DNA of 6,945 bases from an uncultured Mycoplasmatota bacterium (GTDB taxonomy: Bacteria; Bacillota_I; Bacilli_A; RF39; UBA660), in contig CANPBV010000077.1 in the NCBI GenBank assembly GCA_947572405.1, forward strand, positions 1 through 6,945, read 5' to 3'. Below, piece by piece: positions 4,678 through 6,945 of this stretch. The translations under genes were made by a program, and so were the position numbers. Positions within the stretch are counted from its first letter, which is position 1. Each line of letters opens with the position of its first letter. The notes below the pieces were generated by a model, which had not been told where the DNA came from, did no database searches, and saw nothing but the letters and a program-made list of their open reading frames with translations.

Positions 4678-6768
4678 ATGATGAGTGTATTAGAATATGC
4701 AAATGACGTGAGTAAAAGTGTGGAGGAAATCTTAAAAAAATGTATAGAACTTGATATAGAGGCTAGAAATGAAGAAGATTTATTAAGCGAAGAAGATATT
4801 ACAATTTTAGACAGTAGTTTGGATCAGGATGTAGAAGAAGAAATTATTGATGAAGTAGAGGTAACTGCCCAAATAGTACAAAGTAAAAATATGGATAAAG
4901 GAGCTTCTAAACCAAAAAAGAAGGCAACCACTAATTCAAAAGTAAATAAAAAAGAACTTGCTACAAAGAAAAAAGAAATGTATAAGAACAAAGAAAAATT
5001 AATGAGTAATGATAGTGGATCATTAGAAAATGTTGTTATTTATAAAGAAGGAATGACAATTGGTGATTTGGCAACTTCCCTAGGAGTAGGAAGTGCTGAA
5101 TTAATCAAGAAATTATTTAGTTTGGGAGTTATGGCAACGATTAATAATTCCATTAGTTTTGAAAATGCTGAAATATTGGTATTGGATTATAATAAAGAGC
5201 TTAAAAATGAGGGTGCAACCGATGTAACGAACTTTGAAGAGTTTGAAATTATAGATAAAGAAGAGGATAAGAAAACACGTCCAGCTGTTGTAACAATTAT
5301 GGGACATGTTGATCATGGAAAAACGACTCTTTTAGATTCTATTCGTAAAACTAATGTAGCACTAGGTGAAGCCGGTGGAATTACGCAAGCGATTAGTGCC
5401 TATCAAGTTAGTTATAAAGGGGAACCAATTACATTTATCGATACTCCAGGACATGCCGCTTTTACAGAAATGAGAGCGAGAGGGGCTTCTATTACTGATA
5501 TTGTTATTATTATTGTGGCAGCTGATGATGGCGTAATGCCTCAGACCAAAGAAGCAATTGACCATGCCAAAGCTTCAGGAGTTCCAATTATGGTGGCGAT
5601 TAATAAAATCGATAAACCAGGTGCCAACCCAGAAAGAGTTATGACAGAGTTAACGGAATATGGTCTTACTCCAGATTCTTGGGGGGGGGATACCATTTAT
5701 ACGCAAGTATCTGCTAAGAATGGAGATGGCATTGAAGAGTTATTAGAAAATATTTTGTTAGTAGCTGAAATGCAGGAATATAAAGCAAATCCAAATCGTT
5801 ATGCAAGTGGGACGGTTGTAGAATCAAGATTAGATAAGCATCTAGGACCAATTGTGACAATTTTAATTCAAAATGGTACTTTGCGTTTAGGAGATCCAAT
5901 TGTAGTAGGGCATGCTTATGGAAAAGTAAGAACTATGAAGAATGATAAAGGTGAAGAAATTATGGAAGCAACTCCATCTTTACCAGTTGAAATTACAGGA
6001 CTTAATGAAACTCCTATAGCAGGAGATAAGTTTATGGCTTTTGAAAGTGAAAAACAGGCTAGGAGCATCGGAGAGGCTAGAAAAACACAAAATCGTTTAA
6101 AAGAGAATGCTAGTAAAGGTGCTGTTAGTTTGGATGATTTATTTGCAAAAATTGGAGATGGATTAAAAGAAATTAATGTAATTATTAAGGCAGATGTAAA
6201 TGGTAGCAGTGAGGCTGTTAAAAATTCTTTAGAAAAAATTGAAGTAGAAGGAGTTCGTGTCAAAGTTATTCGTAGTACAGTTGGTGCGATTACAGAAAGT
6301 GACATTATTTTAGCGAAAGCTTCCAATGCGATCATGATAGGATTTAATGTTAGACCAACAAATAATATTAAGGATTATGCAAAAGAAAATGGGGTAGAGA
6401 TTAGACTTTATAATATTATCTATAAAGCAGTAGAAGAAATGGAAGCAGCTATGAAAGGTATGTTAGACCCTGTATATGAGGAACAAATTGTAGGAACAAC
6501 TGAGGTAAGACAACTCTTTAAGTTTTCTAAGGTTGGGACAATTGCTGGTTGTTATGTAACAGATGGTGTTATTAAAAATACTGCTCAAATGAGAGTTATT
6601 CGTGAAGGAATTGTAATTTATGATGGAAAAATAGGCTCTTTACAACGTGAAAAAGATAGTGTTAAAGAGGTAAAAAAAGGTTTAGAATGTGGAATTACAG
6701 TAGAAAATTATAATGATTTACGTGTAGGGGATGTACTAGAAGCTTATGAAATGGTGGAAGTAAAATAG
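4678..6768 (+). CDS. infB: Translation initiation factor IF-2
   Basis: IF-2 is the GTPase that places initiator fMet-tRNA on the 30S subunit and drives subunit joining. The 696-residue protein has two IF2-N-like helical modules (about 2-45 and 118-170) joined by a lysine-rich linker (about 75-112). The G domain follows: GHVDHGKT (209-216), switch I GGITQAISAY (233-242; many bacteria have GGITQHIGAY), DTPGH (255-259), NKID (309-312) and SAK (345-347). Domain II spans about 375-465, domain III 485-590 and the fMet-tRNA-binding C2 domain 600-690 with GTIAGCYVTDG (620-630). The start is ATG at 4678, with AGGTG (4666-4670) and a 7-nt spacer; ATG at 4681 is also possible. A GTG at 4663 lies within the ribosome binding region and is rejected. 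A nine-G run occurs at 5681-5689. Last gene of the operon; rbfA does not follow directly. Confidence 0.97.
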   Translation: MMSVLEYANDVSKSVEEILKKCIELDIEARNEEDLLSEEDITILDSSLDQDVEEEIIDEVEVTAQIVQSKNMDKGASKPKKKATTNSKVNKKELATKKKEMYKNKEKLMSNDSGSLENVVIYKEGMTIGDLATSLGVGSAELIKKLFSLGVMATINNSISFENAEILVLDYNKELKNEGATDVTNFEEFEIIDKEEDKKTRPAVVTIMGHVDHGKTTLLDSIRKTNVALGEAGGITQAISAYQVSYKGEPITFIDTPGHAAFTEMRARGASITDIVIIIVAADDGVMPQTKEAIDHAKASGVPIMVAINKIDKPGANPERVMTELTEYGLTPDSWGGDTIYTQVSAKNGDGIEELLENILLVAEMQEYKANPNRYASGTVVESRLDKHLGPIVTILIQNGTLRLGDPIVVGHAYGKVRTMKNDKGEEIMEATPSLPVEITGLNETPIAGDKFMAFESEKQARSIGEARKTQNRLKENASKGAVSLDDLFAKIGDGLKEINVIIKADVNGSSEAVKNSLEKIEVEGVRVKVIRSTVGAITESDIILAKASNAIMIGFNVRPTNNIKDYAKENGVEIRLYNIIYKAVEEMEAAMKGMLDPVYEEQIVGTTEVRQLFKFSKVGTIAGCYVTDGVIKNTAQMRVIREGIVIYDGKIGSLQREKDSVKEVKKGLECGITVENYNDLRVGDVLEAYEMVEVK
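5681..5689 (+). repeat. Nine-G homopolymer inside infB
   Basis: Nine consecutive G residues encode Trp-Gly-Gly and the first base of Asp in the conserved WGGD stretch of the IF-2 G domain. The protein constraint requires Trp-Gly-Gly, but GGA or GGT codons would have broken the run, as is typical elsewhere in this AT-rich gene. The reading frame is intact as given. Confidence 0.95.
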
Positions 6769-6794
6769 GTATTCAAAAAATACTTATTTTTTTT
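6762..6794 (+). terminator. Intrinsic terminator of the rimP-infB operon
   Basis: AAAATAGGTATT (6762-6773) pairs over twelve positions (one G-U wobble) with AATACTTATTTT (6779-6790) around a 5-nt loop, ending in eight T residues (6787-6794). The stem begins within the last infB codons and includes the stop codon, leaving no room for a co-transcribed downstream gene unless there is read-through. Confidence 0.88.
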
Positions 6795-6880
6795 GATCAA
6801 TTGAATATTTAATAGTTACAAAATAGGAAACGGAAAAAGTAAAAACAAGATATCAATTTGTAAAGTGAAAAAGAAATAGG

Positions 6881-6910
6881 TTGCGGATACCAGTTATAAC
6901 ATGCTATACT
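6881..6910 (+). promoter_or_regulatory. Promoter for the gene entering at the right edge
   Basis: TTGCGG (6881-6886) and TATACT (6905-6910) are separated by 18 bp, and TG at 6902-6903 gives an extended -10. TACTAT (6907-6912) and ATAGTA (6916-6921) form a 6-bp inverted repeat overlapping the -10 and the presumed start site, a position suited to a repressor site. GTTATAAC, an 8-bp palindrome, lies in the spacer at 6893-6900. Confidence 0.65.
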
Positions 6911-6935
6911 ATTTTATAGTAAAAGGAGTAAGGAT

Positions 6936-6945
6936 ATGAAAAAAA
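6936..6945 (+). CDS. Start of an unidentified gene, cut by the window edge
   Basis: ATG followed by lysine codons (Met-Lys-Lys) is preceded by AAGGAG at 6923-6928 with a 7-nt spacer and by a good promoter. Only three codons are present, so the product cannot be named. The Met-Lys-Lys opening fits a secreted or lipoprotein signal peptide as well as many cytosolic proteins. It is a separate transcription unit from infB, because a strong terminator lies between them. Confidence 0.6.

Noticed and set aside
5113..6335. Several minus-strand open frames inside infB
   Set aside because: They are antisense to conserved IF-2 domains, lack ribosome binding sites and family resemblance, and arise from the composition of infB.
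6795..6880. Small RNA or short gene between the operon terminator and the next promoter
   Set aside because: No promoter-terminator pair, conserved-looking structure or supported reading frame was found in this AT-rich stretch.

Overview
This is a strongly AT-rich window with tightly packed genes, clear AGGAG-type ribosome binding sites and short intergenic gaps. It holds the conserved bacterial block rimP-nusA-rnpM(ylxR)-infB. Gene content and base composition point to a low-GC member of the Bacillota/Mollicutes-related Bacilli, and genome streamlining would fit the short rimP and the missing ylxQ. Tryptophan is written TGG where I checked, and all seven complete genes end in TAA or TAG, so nothing indicates the Mycoplasma-type UGA=Trp code. 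There is no rRNA or tRNA here, so the placement is an inference at phylum/class level only.

Left part (1-2731): about 260 bp of AT-rich non-coding DNA with two perfect inverted repeats leads into a Cof-type HAD phosphatase gene (+). It converges with a membrane-anchored YkuE-like metallophosphoesterase (-); the 3' ends are 9 bp apart and share a bidirectional terminator. Upstream of the phosphoesterase is a CPBP (Abi) family intramembrane protease (-). Its terminator and the promoter and ribosome binding site of the phosphoesterase are squeezed into 45 bp, so the two minus-strand genes look like separate transcription units.

Centre (2732-2897): a divergent promoter region. Both promoters are extended -10 elements with the same 11-bp core, arranged as a near-symmetric inverted repeat. 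On the rimP side, the roughly 60-nt leader holds a GC-rich hairpin with an interrupted U-tract. That looks like an attenuator of the kind through which NusA is known to control its own operon in Bacillus subtilis. The leader also offers a competing fold that would hide the rimP ribosome binding site.

Right part (2898-6768): rimP, nusA, rnpM and infB lie in one direction with gaps of 1, 15 and 18 nt and end in a strong intrinsic terminator that overlaps the infB stop codon. They link transcription elongation/termination (NusA), 30S maturation (RimP), RNase P modulation (RnpM) and translation initiation (IF2). Departures from the usual form are: RimP has only its N-terminal domain (82 aa), NusA carries an extra charged/acidic segment of about 55 residues in its N-terminal domain, ylxQ is absent, and rbfA does not follow infB within the operon. 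After the terminator, a new promoter and ribosome binding site start a gene of which only three codons are in the window.

I see no CRISPR array, mobile element, toxin-antitoxin pair or defence system. The most interesting material is the regulatory leader together with the altered RimP and NusA proteins.
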